Positions 34,242-42,144 of a stretch of DNA of 43,348 nt are shown here, piece by piece. Position 1 is the first letter of the stretch. The number at the start of each line of letters is the position of its first letter. The stretch is from Myxococcota bacterium (GTDB lineage: Bacteria; Myxococcota_C; UBA6777): assembly GCA_023150835.1 (NCBI GenBank), contig JAKLKB010000048.1:1-43348 (forward strand). The letters are read 5' to 3'. Position numbers and translations under genes: made by a program. The notes under the pieces were generated by a model, which was given only the letters and a program-made list of their open reading frames with translations, was not told the origin of the DNA and did not search any database.

Positions 34242-35075
34242 ATGTTAAAAGGCAAACACATCGGATGTATCGGCGTCGGCAATATGGGGCGCGCCATGAT
34301 CGAAGGTCTCTTACAAGCCAAAGTTGTCCAAGACGCGCACGTCTGGATCGCGGATCGCAGCAGTGAAAAATTGCGCGCACTCACCGATACTTACCACGTG
34401 CAAACGGGATCCAATCGCGAAGTCGCCCAAGCTGCCGATATCTTGATCCTCGCGATCAAACCGCAAGATATGCCCCAACTACTCGAAGAGATCGCAGACA
34501 TGACCAGCAAAGACACGCTGCTGATCTCGATCGCAGCGGGCATTCCCACAGCGCTCATCGAATCTGCCCTTCCTCCCGCCGTTCCCGTGATCCGTGTCAT
34601 GCCCAATCTTCCCGCGATGATCGGTGCAGGGGCCTCGGCGTATTGCCTTGGTGCGCATGCTTCTTGGCCGCACGGTGTCGTCTGTAGCCTGATCTGCTCG
34701 GCGGTTGGGATCTCTGTCGAAGTCTCAGAAGACCAAATGGACGCTGTGACGGCACTTTCTGGTACTGGGCCTGCGTACGTCTTCTTGCTCGCCGAAGTCC
34801 TCACCGAAGCCGGCGCACGCGAAGGACTCCCCCGTGAGGTCGCTTCATACCTTGCCACCCAAACCCTCCTCGGAGGGGCCAAGATGATCGCACAAAGCGA
34901 ACTCTCTCCAGCGACCCTCCGCCAACAAGTCACCTCCCCCAACGGCACCACTGCCGCCGCGATGGCGGTCTTTGAACAAGAAGGTCTGCGCGAACTCTTT
35001 TATCGCGGTGTCCACGCCGCACGAAAACGCTCCGCAGAACTCAGCCAAACCCATCTCCCCCCAGCGCGCCCCTAG
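34242..35075 (+). CDS. proC: Pyrroline-5-carboxylate reductase
   Basis: A 277-residue cytoplasmic enzyme that reduces 1-pyrroline-5-carboxylate to proline with NAD(P)H, the last step of proline synthesis. The N-terminal Rossmann loop is IGCIGVGNMGRAMIEGLL. The family blocks ILAIKPQDM, RVMPNLPAMIGAGASAY, ALSGTGPAYVFLLAE and VTSPNGTTAAAM (usually SPGGTT) follow. Length fits the family (about 270). AAGGA lies 11 bases before ATG 34242. It follows ccmF by 40 bases and may be cotranscribed, though the functions are unrelated. Confidence 0.96.
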   Translation: MLKGKHIGCIGVGNMGRAMIEGLLQAKVVQDAHVWIADRSSEKLRALTDTYHVQTGSNREVAQAADILILAIKPQDMPQLLEEIADMTSKDTLLISIAAGIPTALIESALPPAVPVIRVMPNLPAMIGAGASAYCLGAHASWPHGVVCSLICSAVGISVEVSEDQMDAVTALSGTGPAYVFLLAEVLTEAGAREGLPREVASYLATQTLLGGAKMIAQSELSPATLRQQVTSPNGTTAAAMAVFEQEGLRELFYRGVHAARKRSAELSQTHLPPARP

Positions 35076-35122
35076 CCCCGCACCCAGCCGCAAACAACAC
35101 CGCGCCGAGTCAAGTCAAGGCC

Positions 35123-35152
35123 CTTTCCGAACAGGCTCTAATGCTCGGAAAG
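35123..35152. terminator. Hairpin between convergent proC and sigma genes
   Basis: CTTTCCGA at 35123-35130 and TCGGAAAG at 35145-35152 form a perfect 8-base stem around a 14-base loop. The hairpin overlaps the stop codon of the sigma factor gene. No T-run follows on either strand, so it may be a transcript-end structure rather than an intrinsic terminator. Confidence 0.45.
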
Positions 35153-35983
35153 TACGGTTAAATCGAACGGTAGGAGCTGTTCTAGAGCGCCGCAGGCTTT
35201 TTGATGGATCTGGCAGATCCGCGACTCGCTGAGTTGGAACATCTCGCCGATCTCGCGCAGCGTTAATTCTTCAAAATAATACAAGTACAAGATCATACGT
35301 TGCCGCTCGGGTAGCTTTTCTAACGCTTCCATCACTTTCTTTTTGATCTCAAGCTGTTGGACGTATCCTTGTGGATCTTGGCGGCTGCGCGAAGAAAATG
35401 TCCCTGTTGTACTTGGACGCTCCGTTGCAAAGTCCAACGCTTCCATCTCCGTAAAGACAATAGGCTGGAACTGTTCGCGCATCTCTTCCACTTCCGCAAC
35501 AGAACACTCCATCGATGCGGCGACCTCTTCGTTTGTTGGATTGCGCCCCAAACGGACGCGCAGATGTGACTCGATGCGCTGGAATACCCGTGCTTTTCGA
35601 CGCAATCCCCTCGATAACACATCCGCTCGACGCAACTCATCTAAGATCGCTCCGCGTATGCGGATCTCTGCGTATTGGGTAAAAGCCAGCGCACCCGGCT
35701 CATATCGTTCCAACGCATCGATCAGCCCTACTACCCCAAGCGCGACCATATCGCCTTCTTCCATCAACGGCGGAAAACGGTAATTCAAACGACTAACGAC
35801 CCGCCGAACCAGCGGCATATAACGAATCACAGCTTCGTTTCGCTCGCTCTTGTCGGGCGTTTCCCCCATGTAGGCGTCTTGTTGCAAGCCGGCCTCTTTT
35901 TGCGTCCGATCTCCGCGCTCTTCGGGCACAGATGGGGCCTCCGCTTGATGTGGCGAAACCATTTCCTTCTTGTTGATGGGCAT
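35138..35983 (-). CDS. RNA polymerase sigma factor, FliA/WhiG type
   Basis: A 281-residue alternative sigma-70 factor of group 3. Region 2 shows RYMPLVRRVVSRLNYRFPP, then GDMVALGVVGLIDALERYEP and FTQYAEIRIRGAILDELRRAD. Region 3 is RLGRNPTNEEVAASM. Region 4 is LPERQRMILYLYYFEELTLR then EIGEMFQLSESRICQIHQKA. These are typical of FliA, WhiG and SigD. A roughly 45-residue charged N-terminal extension precedes region 2. ATG at 35983 is preferred because AGGAG lies 8 bases upstream; an ATG at 36010 is also in frame. No flagellar gene is in the window, so it may direct a different regulon. A family-2 repeat lies upstream. Confidence 0.93.
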   Translation of the reverse strand: MPINKKEMVSPHQAEAPSVPEERGDRTQKEAGLQQDAYMGETPDKSERNEAVIRYMPLVRRVVSRLNYRFPPLMEEGDMVALGVVGLIDALERYEPGALAFTQYAEIRIRGAILDELRRADVLSRGLRRKARVFQRIESHLRVRLGRNPTNEEVAASMECSVAEVEEMREQFQPIVFTEMEALDFATERPSTTGTFSSRSRQDPQGYVQQLEIKKKVMEALEKLPERQRMILYLYYFEELTLREIGEMFQLSESRICQIHQKACGALEQLLPFDLTVLSEH

Positions 35984-36510
35984 ACAACTCGCTCCTCGCG
36001 CAAACAACATAGGACAACACCATCCGAAACTCCGTCCAGTTTCGAACCGAGAGAAGAAAGACGCATCTGGGGTTTTTTGTGGGGGTTTGCCCCACGCCCC
36101 GCCATAGGCTGTTGCCTCTTGACCCCGTGCTTGGCGAAAATCTCACTGTTTTCCACACAGGCCAATTTGTCACTTGAGCAGGCACGAACACGGGGTTTTT
36201 TAGCATCTGCGTCAATCTAAAGAGAAAAGATATTACAAACATCAGGAATAAGATACTGTTGGATACAGGAACAAAAAGAAAAATTTGAAACCTCTTCTAG
36301 AGGAGATTTTTCACCTTTTGTCGAAACTTCGCAAGCGAAACGCCACGAAATTGAGGCACCGCACGAATGTCTCCACCAAACGCAGCAGCACAAGCCTCGT
36401 GTGCTTGTTCCGACGCCGCAGCGAAAAAATCGACGCGCACAAGAGAACACGCCAAAATGAGACTATACTTGTGATGCTGTTTTCGACAAGGCACCCAAAA
36501 GGAGAACCCC
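35984..36510. other. Divergent region between sigma and nucleotidyltransferase genes
   Basis: No gene is visible in these 527 bases. Family-2 repeat copy 3 occupies 36072-36201. Beyond it, a small hairpin CCTCT TCT AGAGG lies near 36291-36303, and TATACT at 36464-36469 could be a -10 element for the nucleotidyltransferase gene, though no matching -35 is seen. The segment 36310-36450 shows nothing recognisable. Confidence 0.5.
36072..36201 (+). repeat. Family-2 dispersed repeat, copy 3
   Basis: This is the best-preserved copy. GTGGGGGTTTGCCCCAC starts it, CTTGACCCCGTG lies in the middle, then GTTTTCCACACA and CACTTGAGC, and AACACGGGGTTTTTT ends it. ACCCCGTG and CACGGGGT are perfect inverted repeats about 60 bases apart, and the second is followed by a T-run, as in an intrinsic terminator reading rightwards. 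Confidence 0.9.
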
Positions 36511-37518
36511 GTGATCCGTAAAGCCATGATCCTCGCTGCTGGTCTTGGGACGCGCTTGCGCCCGTTGACGTACCACCTCCCCAAGCCGTTGGTTCCTGTC
36601 GGCTTGCGATCGATGATCGCGCACCATCTCGATCAACTCGCTCGGCTTGGTATCCAAGAAGTGATGATCAATACCCACCATCTTGCAGAACACATCCCGC
36701 AAACTCTTGGGGATGGCGCAGCGTGGGGCCTTCAACTTCACTATTCCCACGAATCACCCGATATCTTGGGGACAGGAGGGGGACTGGCTCAGGTGCGCAC
36801 CTTCTTTGAACAAGAAGACGCTTTTTTGTTGCTGAACGGCGATATCTTGCACAATCTTGATCTCCTTGCGCTCGCCAAAGCCCACGCCGAAGCGCACGCG
36901 GCAGTCACGCTCGCACTTCGAGCGCACCCCGGCGATCCAGCGATGGGATGGATCGGGACCGATGAGGCTTTGCGGGTGTGGCGTGTTCCGGACATGGATG
37001 CGGTGCATCCGTTGCAAAAACAGATGTTTACTGGACTTTCGATCCTCACCCCGTCCGTGTTTTCGCACCTTCCCGCCCAAGGGTATAGTTGTATCCTGCG
37101 TTCTGGCGTGCGGGGGTTGCTAGAGCAAGGCGCGCACATCCAAGGCCACCTCGATGATCGCAGCGTCTGGGTGGATATCGGCACTCCCGCTCATTACCTC
37201 CAAGCCAACCTTGATGCGCTCGTGGATCCACGCTTTCCTTGCCCGATGGATGCACTGATCCGCCAAGGCACACAAGGCCCATTTTGGCTTTCTTCCCACC
37301 ACCAAGCCGATCTCAAAACGCTTACAGGCGGATACTCCTTGATCGGAGAACAGGCTTCCGTCGGCCCGCACTGTCACCTCGAACGCGTCGTCGTTTGGCC
37401 CCATGCACGCATCCCACCCCATTCGCGTTATCTTGATGGTATCGCGTATCTCGATCAATTTCTTTCTTTGCCTGCCGAAGGGCTTCGTGCGCCAAAACCC
37501 CTTCATCCCACCCCATAA
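36511..37518 (+). CDS. Sugar-phosphate nucleotidyltransferase
   Basis: A 335-residue enzyme that makes a nucleotide-sugar from NTP and a sugar 1-phosphate. The N-terminal motif MILAAGLGTRLRPLT and PKPLVPVG are the nucleotide and phosphate loops. NGDIL carries the metal-binding Asp, and VDIGTPAHYLQAN closes the catalytic domain at about residue 235. This part resembles MurU and mannose-1-phosphate guanylyltransferases. The C-terminal 100 residues (GGYSLIGEQASVGPHCHLER) look like a short left-handed beta-helix fragment. GTG at 36511 has AAAGGAG 6 bases upstream. The substrate is not predictable. The 3' end is duplicated downstream. Confidence 0.9.
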   Translation: MIRKAMILAAGLGTRLRPLTYHLPKPLVPVGLRSMIAHHLDQLARLGIQEVMINTHHLAEHIPQTLGDGAAWGLQLHYSHESPDILGTGGGLAQVRTFFEQEDAFLLLNGDILHNLDLLALAKAHAEAHAAVTLALRAHPGDPAMGWIGTDEALRVWRVPDMDAVHPLQKQMFTGLSILTPSVFSHLPAQGYSCILRSGVRGLLEQGAHIQGHLDDRSVWVDIGTPAHYLQANLDALVDPRFPCPMDALIRQGTQGPFWLSSHHQADLKTLTGGYSLIGEQASVGPHCHLERVVVWPHARIPPHSRYLDGIAYLDQFLSLPAEGLRAPKPLHPTP

Positions 37519-37597
37519 ACGCCCGAAAACAAAGGAGCAGGCGCAACATCGCGGCTCGTTGGGGCGTCCATTCCATCCCATAAACGCCCGTAAACGA
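37501..37597 (+). repeat. Direct duplication of the nucleotidyltransferase gene 3' end
   Basis: Positions 37501-37532 contain the last codons and stop and recur at 37566-37597 with about 25 of 32 bases identical (core CCATAAACGCCCG). The period is 65 bases, close to the 66-base period at the HEAT kinase gene end. Confidence 0.8.
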
Positions 37598-37641
37598 CGA
37601 GGTTTCGTGTGTTGCGTGTTGTATATCGCTCGCAGAAGCCT

Positions 37642-38418
37642 TCAAGAAACACTCTCTACACGCGCCAGAACGACTGTGATGTTGTCGTTCCCGCCATTTT
37701 TATTCGCAGTTTCGATCAATATCTTCGCGGCTTCGGATAGATCGGCTTCATGTTCGACGACGATCTTGCACATCTCCTGATCTTCGACCAAGCCCGATAA
37801 ACCATCCGAACACAACAGATAGATATCCCCTTTTTGAAGCTCTTCTCGGCAGATATCGACTTGCACGATCTCTTTCATCCCCAACGCCCGAACGATCACG
37901 TTTTTGTGTGGAAAATTGTCGATCTCTGATTGGGTCAACTTTTTGATCTTCATGTAGTCGTTCAACAGCGAGTGATCTTCTGTGATCTGTTTCAGCTTTT
38001 TGTCTCGGATGCGGTACACACGACTGTCTCCGACGTGGCCGATGTATGCGTAGCGATCCGTACAAAAGAGCGAAACCACCGTTGTCCCCATCCCCTTGAG
38101 TCGCAGATCGGCTTGAGCGCGCCGAAAGATCTGCTTGTTGGCGAGTTTCACCCCGTTGCTCAAGCGATTTTCTTCGTAAGAAAGCGTCTTGTCCATTTTG
38201 TACGGCCAAGTCTTGTCTTGATCTTCTCGCGTCTCTTTGAAAAACTGTGTCAACGTCTCAACCGCCATCCCGCTGGCGACCTCACCCGAGGCATGGCCCC
38301 CCATACCGTCCGCAACGATGTAAAGCCTATTTTCATGATCCAACAACAAAGCGTCTTCGTTGTGTCCACGTTTCCGCCCCACGTCGGTGCGGCCTATGAC
38401 TTCAAGTTTCAAGGGCAT
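37642..38418 (-). CDS. PP2C-family Ser/Thr protein phosphatase
   Basis: A 258-residue metal-dependent phosphatase that removes phosphate from Ser/Thr residues, the natural counterpart of the kinases in this window. All hallmark motifs are present: RGHNEDALLL, VADGMGGHASGEVAS, GMGTTVV, GHVGDSRVYRI, ITEDHSLL, LLCSDGLSGLV and GGNDNITVVL. These supply the Asp residues for the two-metal centre. No transmembrane segment is seen, so it is cytoplasmic. ATG at 38418 has GGGAG 6 bases upstream; six extra in-frame codons further upstream are unlikely. It is convergent with the nucleotidyltransferase gene and divergent from the DUF4388-J gene. Confidence 0.96.
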   Translation of the reverse strand: MPLKLEVIGRTDVGRKRGHNEDALLLDHENRLYIVADGMGGHASGEVASGMAVETLTQFFKETREDQDKTWPYKMDKTLSYEENRLSNGVKLANKQIFRRAQADLRLKGMGTTVVSLFCTDRYAYIGHVGDSRVYRIRDKKLKQITEDHSLLNDYMKIKKLTQSEIDNFPHKNVIVRALGMKEIVQVDICREELQKGDIYLLCSDGLSGLVEDQEMCKIVVEHEADLSEAAKILIETANKNGGNDNITVVLARVESVS

Positions 38419-38650
38419 ACAACACTCCCTTCGCAAAGAAGACCTCTCAGATCGTTCAAATGACCCATTATACCCTTGCTCTCCACAAACTCAAGCCTAT
38501 CGTCGTGTGTGGCCTGTTCTACAAGGGGTTTGATGACGCGGCTTCTTCACCAAGACAACACCCTTGATACGATCGCTTGCAGCGAAACCTGCTTTTTGTG
38601 TATCCTGAGGGCGTTCTTCGTACAAGCCAAAAAAACAGGGATAGCGAAAG

Positions 38651-41236
38651 ATGGCATTACAGTTCGACTTTGCGCCTGATGGTGGCGTACAATTCAGTGG
38701 AAATTTTCAGGATCTTTCTTTTGGAAAGCTTCTGCTTTGGATCGCTCGGGAAACGTACTCTGGCGAACTCAGCTTGACTTCTCCCGAAACGAAGCCGCAA
38801 TGGCTTTTTTTCAAAGACGGCCAGCCTGTCGGTGTGCGTGGCGGTCCCGGGGAGCATTATCTCGGCTGGTTGCTTGTTGAATCTGGAAAGATCGACGAAG
38901 CCACCTGCATGGCTTCCTTACAAGAGATGGCGCAACAAAAGAAACTCCAAGGACAGGTGTTGAAGGCGATGGGCGTTCTTCATGATGCCGATCTGCAACA
39001 AGCCCTACAGTTACAACTTCAACGCAAGCTCATCCGCATCTTTACGTTGCGCCAAGCACGCTTTGTCTTTCGCAGCCAATCTCGCGTCTCCGTCCAAGAC
39101 GTCCCGCCCGGCAGGCTCAATCTTTACTCACTTATCGGGCATGGATTACGACAGCTAAATGATACACAAGCCTTGCGAGAAGTCTTGCGCGAGGCGGAAC
39201 CACAAGCCTTTCGCCTCAAAGAAGAAGCGCAATTCCCGACACCCCTCGAAGAGATGCCGCTCGACGAAGATCAGATCAATGCGATCGCCCTGCTTTACGA
39301 TTGGACGGATATCACACATTTTCTTCAAACGGGCTACCTCGAGTCTCTTCCTGCCTTGGTTTTGCTCTCCATTTTTTATGTTTGTGGCTTCTTCGAAGTC
39401 GGTGCAAAAGAGCTGATCCGCGCAAAAAGTCTGTCTTTTGATGATCTCGCTTCTCCCGATTTTTCGGCCCATCCGATGTTTGCAGAGCCTCCTCTCTCGT
39501 CCAATCCGAGCTACACCCCCGCCTCAAGCTACACCCCCGCTTCTTCACCCCATACCATAGCACAGCCACCTGTCGCCAAACCTTCCGTCCCAAGGCCGAG
39601 TACTTATCAACATGCCTCGACCTTGCGGCCCCCCAATGTTCCAAGCACCTCGACAACACGCCCTACCCAGATAAGCAACGAAAATTCGGCAAGTACTCCT
39701 CCCGCTCGACCTTCTCCTCTGGCTGCAACTCCCACCACTCGGCCTGCTGCGCCGAAAACAACCTACAGCACCCCCGCTGCTTCGCCTTCCACAAGCAAAC
39801 CCGCAGCGCAACGTCCCCCCCATGTTCCGCTCGAACCTTCTCTCTCTCCCATTCCATCGGTCTCTGCGCCTGTTTCGACAACCACACGCCCCGTTGCTTC
39901 GACAAACCTTCCGCCTCGCCCTGCTGCCCCCGCCGCTTCGGTTCGTCCTTCTGCTCCGCTCGGATCGACATCTTCCCCGCCAATCCAGCCTGCTGCGACA
40001 GTCGTCTCGCCTGCATCCCCACCTGCTCCGCCCACCCGACCCGCTGTTTCCTCCCCTGTATCAGCTACTACGGCTTCGCCTTATCGGCCCGCTGCAACGG
40101 TTGTTTCGTCCTCAAACCCACCTGCGCCACCCGCTCGACCTGCTGCTCCGTCTTCTGTCTCAGCGATGGCTCCGTCCGCTGCTTCGCCTGCACCCGCTGC
40201 TCCGCCTGCGCCCGCTGTTCCGCCTTCTGTTCCGCCTGCACCCGCTGCTCCGCCTTCTGTATCCCCAAAAAACACGCCGACCACAGAGCCATCGCAGCGA
40301 AGCGCAACAGTCAATGCTCCAAAAACACCCGATAACTCGGCTTCTAAACCCACTTCGGAGGCTCGTAACGATCAACAAACCACAAAGATCCGCCCAAGCA
40401 AAGCCAGCGAGATCGATGTGTTTATTGATGAATCCCAACTCACACCCGAAGATCTCGAACTCAAGCACATCATCGAAGCCAAACTGCAACAAGCCGCCGA
40501 AGGAGCCAACTTTTACGAACTTCTTGATGTCAGTCGTACCGCTGACACCAAGGATATCCGTGCTTCTTATCGCAAACTTAGTCGTACTTTTCACCCTGAC
40601 CGCGTTGCAGGAAGTCCTCTGGAGCCTTTGCGCAAAAAATTAGACAGCTTTTTTGCTCAACTCAACGAGGCCCACCAGATCCTCACACGAAAAACCACAC
40701 GAGACGACTACGACCGCAACCTCAAAACCCCCAGAAAACAAGCACAGCACGTCGAAAATAGCGTAAAAGCCGAAGAGATGTATCGCATGGCGACGGTTCA
40801 GATCCGACGAAAGGACTTCAAAGGAGCGCTTGAAAATCTCAAGTGGGTTTGTCAGATATCTCCTGATACTGGGGATTATGAAGCAGACACGTTGTGGTGC
40901 GAGTACCATCTATCCCCCCAAAAAGCCAACGTTTGGAAAGAAACCATCCAAAAGATCGAAAAGACCCTTGAACACGAGGCCGAACCTGATCGCGTACACT
41001 TTTATGTGGGCGAGATCTACCGAGAACAAAAACAAAACAAAGAAGCGATGGAGGCTTTTGAAAAATATCTCGCTACAGCGCCTTACTCTCAAAAGTCTGA
41101 TGAAGTCCGTCAACAATTGCGGATCCTCCAACACGAGATCAAAAAACAACACGACGCGGCCATCGCAGAACGCCAAAAAGCCAAAGAAGCCAAAGAAGCC
41201 GCCAAGAAAGGCGGATGGGGATTTGGGCGAAAGTGA
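38651..41236 (+). CDS. DUF4388 - J-domain - TPR fusion protein
   Basis: An 861-residue cytoplasmic protein. Residues about 12-150 look like DUF4388 (PATAN-type), found in deltaproteobacterial and cyanobacterial regulators: FSGNFQDLSFGKLLLWIARE, SGELSLTS, WLFFKDGQPV. A second helical region runs to about 265. Residues about 280-590 are a low-complexity Pro/Ala/Ser/Thr linker. A J domain follows at about 617-690 with intact HPD at 648-650 (FYELLDVSR, KLSRTFHPDR), so it should stimulate a DnaK-type chaperone. The C-terminal part is TPR-like (MYRMATVQIRRKDFKGALE; VGEIYREQKQNKEAMEAFEK). A purine-rich stretch precedes ATG 38651. Antisense and alternate frames over the linker are artefacts of its composition. 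Confidence 0.88.
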   Translation: MALQFDFAPDGGVQFSGNFQDLSFGKLLLWIARETYSGELSLTSPETKPQWLFFKDGQPVGVRGGPGEHYLGWLLVESGKIDEATCMASLQEMAQQKKLQGQVLKAMGVLHDADLQQALQLQLQRKLIRIFTLRQARFVFRSQSRVSVQDVPPGRLNLYSLIGHGLRQLNDTQALREVLREAEPQAFRLKEEAQFPTPLEEMPLDEDQINAIALLYDWTDITHFLQTGYLESLPALVLLSIFYVCGFFEVGAKELIRAKSLSFDDLASPDFSAHPMFAEPPLSSNPSYTPASSYTPASSPHTIAQPPVAKPSVPRPSTYQHASTLRPPNVPSTSTTRPTQISNENSASTPPARPSPLAATPTTRPAAPKTTYSTPAASPSTSKPAAQRPPHVPLEPSLSPIPSVSAPVSTTTRPVASTNLPPRPAAPAASVRPSAPLGSTSSPPIQPAATVVSPASPPAPPTRPAVSSPVSATTASPYRPAATVVSSSNPPAPPARPAAPSSVSAMAPSAASPAPAAPPAPAVPPSVPPAPAAPPSVSPKNTPTTEPSQRSATVNAPKTPDNSASKPTSEARNDQQTTKIRPSKASEIDVFIDESQLTPEDLELKHIIEAKLQQAAEGANFYELLDVSRTADTKDIRASYRKLSRTFHPDRVAGSPLEPLRKKLDSFFAQLNEAHQILTRKTTRDDYDRNLKTPRKQAQHVENSVKAEEMYRMATVQIRRKDFKGALENLKWVCQISPDTGDYEADTLWCEYHLSPQKANVWKETIQKIEKTLEHEAEPDRVHFYVGEIYREQKQNKEAMEAFEKYLATAPYSQKSDEVRQQLRILQHEIKKQHDAAIAERQKAKEAKEAAKKGGWGFGRK

Positions 41237-41298
41237 GGCGCTTTTGTCCGCTGTGGTCGTGTTGTTTGTCGGGAGGGGTGTCTGTGATCGTGAGCTTC

Positions 41299-41404
41299 TA
41301 CGATATCCGAGCGATCTGTGATCGAAGGCAAGCGCGAAGACGCCCTGTGCTTGGGCAGCCACAGGGGCTGCCTCTACATTTTTACGATCACACAACGGGC
41401 GGAT
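41299..41404 (-). repeat. Family-1 dispersed repeat, copy C
   Basis: Read on the minus strand it begins TCCGCCCGTTGTGTGATCGT and ends CTCGGATATCGTA. It is one base shorter than copies A and B, and its GGCAGCC/GGCTGCC hairpin is the strongest of the three. The CPBP gene terminates inside it: its last codons and TAG lie within the first 30 bases of the element. Confidence 0.86.
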
Positions 41405-41985
41405 TTTGTCTGACTTGATCTTGGACCTGCTTGGCGAGGGTCGTTTTTTGGTGTGCGAGGGGCATCCGCAATCTTCGCAAGATTCATCGCGTTGACGGTG
41501 ATATGCGCCGCCGCAGGCAGCCACAAACCCGGATGCCACCAAACTATCCCGCCTACCAACAGCCCAAACCCCATCGCAAACAACGTCCACAGCGCATAAT
41601 GCCGTTCTGGACCTGTATGGACCAGACCGAACAACAGCGCTGTCCACACAACACCCAACAACGGCTGCAACGTGGCCCGAAACAGAGCCTCTTCAGCGAT
41701 ACCGCTTAAAAACGCCAACATCAGCACTTCATGACGCCGAAGCCCCCCCAGTACCCGTACAAAACTCTCCATCATCTGCCTTCCCCACGCCAGACGTTCC
41801 ATCCCAAAACGACTGATCACCACAACGACCAGCCCCACGCCCACGCCCATCAAGATATCGAGCACTATCCCCCCCACGCTGCGCGCAGGAAACCAGTAGC
41901 CCAGATCTCCCCCATTCCAAAAAAAAACGATCCCATAAGCCAATCCGAGCATCCCTGCGTAAAACCACAGAGCCATTCTTACCAT
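41374..41985 (-). CDS. CPBP-family intramembrane metalloprotease-like protein
   Basis: A 203-residue membrane protein with about six hydrophobic segments. The CPBP (CAAX protease and bacteriocin-processing, formerly Abi) motifs are present: SGIAEEALFRATLQP (EExxxR), FGLVHTG (Phe-x-x-x-His) and HITVNAMNL (His-x-x-x-Asn). These residues bind the metal and act in proteolysis, so it could be active; roles in the family range from peptide processing to bacteriocin immunity. The extreme C-terminus (SARCVIVKM) is encoded by family-1 repeat copy C and is probably not part of the fold. ATG at 41985 is preceded by GGGAG 8 bases upstream. It is divergent from the last kinase-like gene. Confidence 0.9.
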   Translation of the reverse strand: MVRMALWFYAGMLGLAYGIVFFWNGGDLGYWFPARSVGGIVLDILMGVGVGLVVVVISRFGMERLAWGRQMMESFVRVLGGLRRHEVLMLAFLSGIAEEALFRATLQPLLGVVWTALLFGLVHTGPERHYALWTLFAMGFGLLVGGIVWWHPGLWLPAAAHITVNAMNLAKIADAPRTPKNDPRQAGPRSSQTKSARCVIVKM

Positions 41986-42144
41986 CGTGAAACACTCCCT
42001 TGGTGAGAGAGAATTATGCAGAACGCTTGACGTTTGCGGTATCTCGGCGTACTCTAGACCATTCTTTTAGGGCTTTTCAAGGAGCCTCGCATCCCCTCAT
42101 CCCCGCGACGGTTTTCTTGTGTTTACCAGATAAGGAGTCCAAGG

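Noticed and set aside
35138-35983. Calling the sigma factor FliA and inferring flagella
   Set aside because: FliA, WhiG and SigD share these regions, and no flagellar or chemotaxis gene is in the window, so the gene symbol and role were left open.
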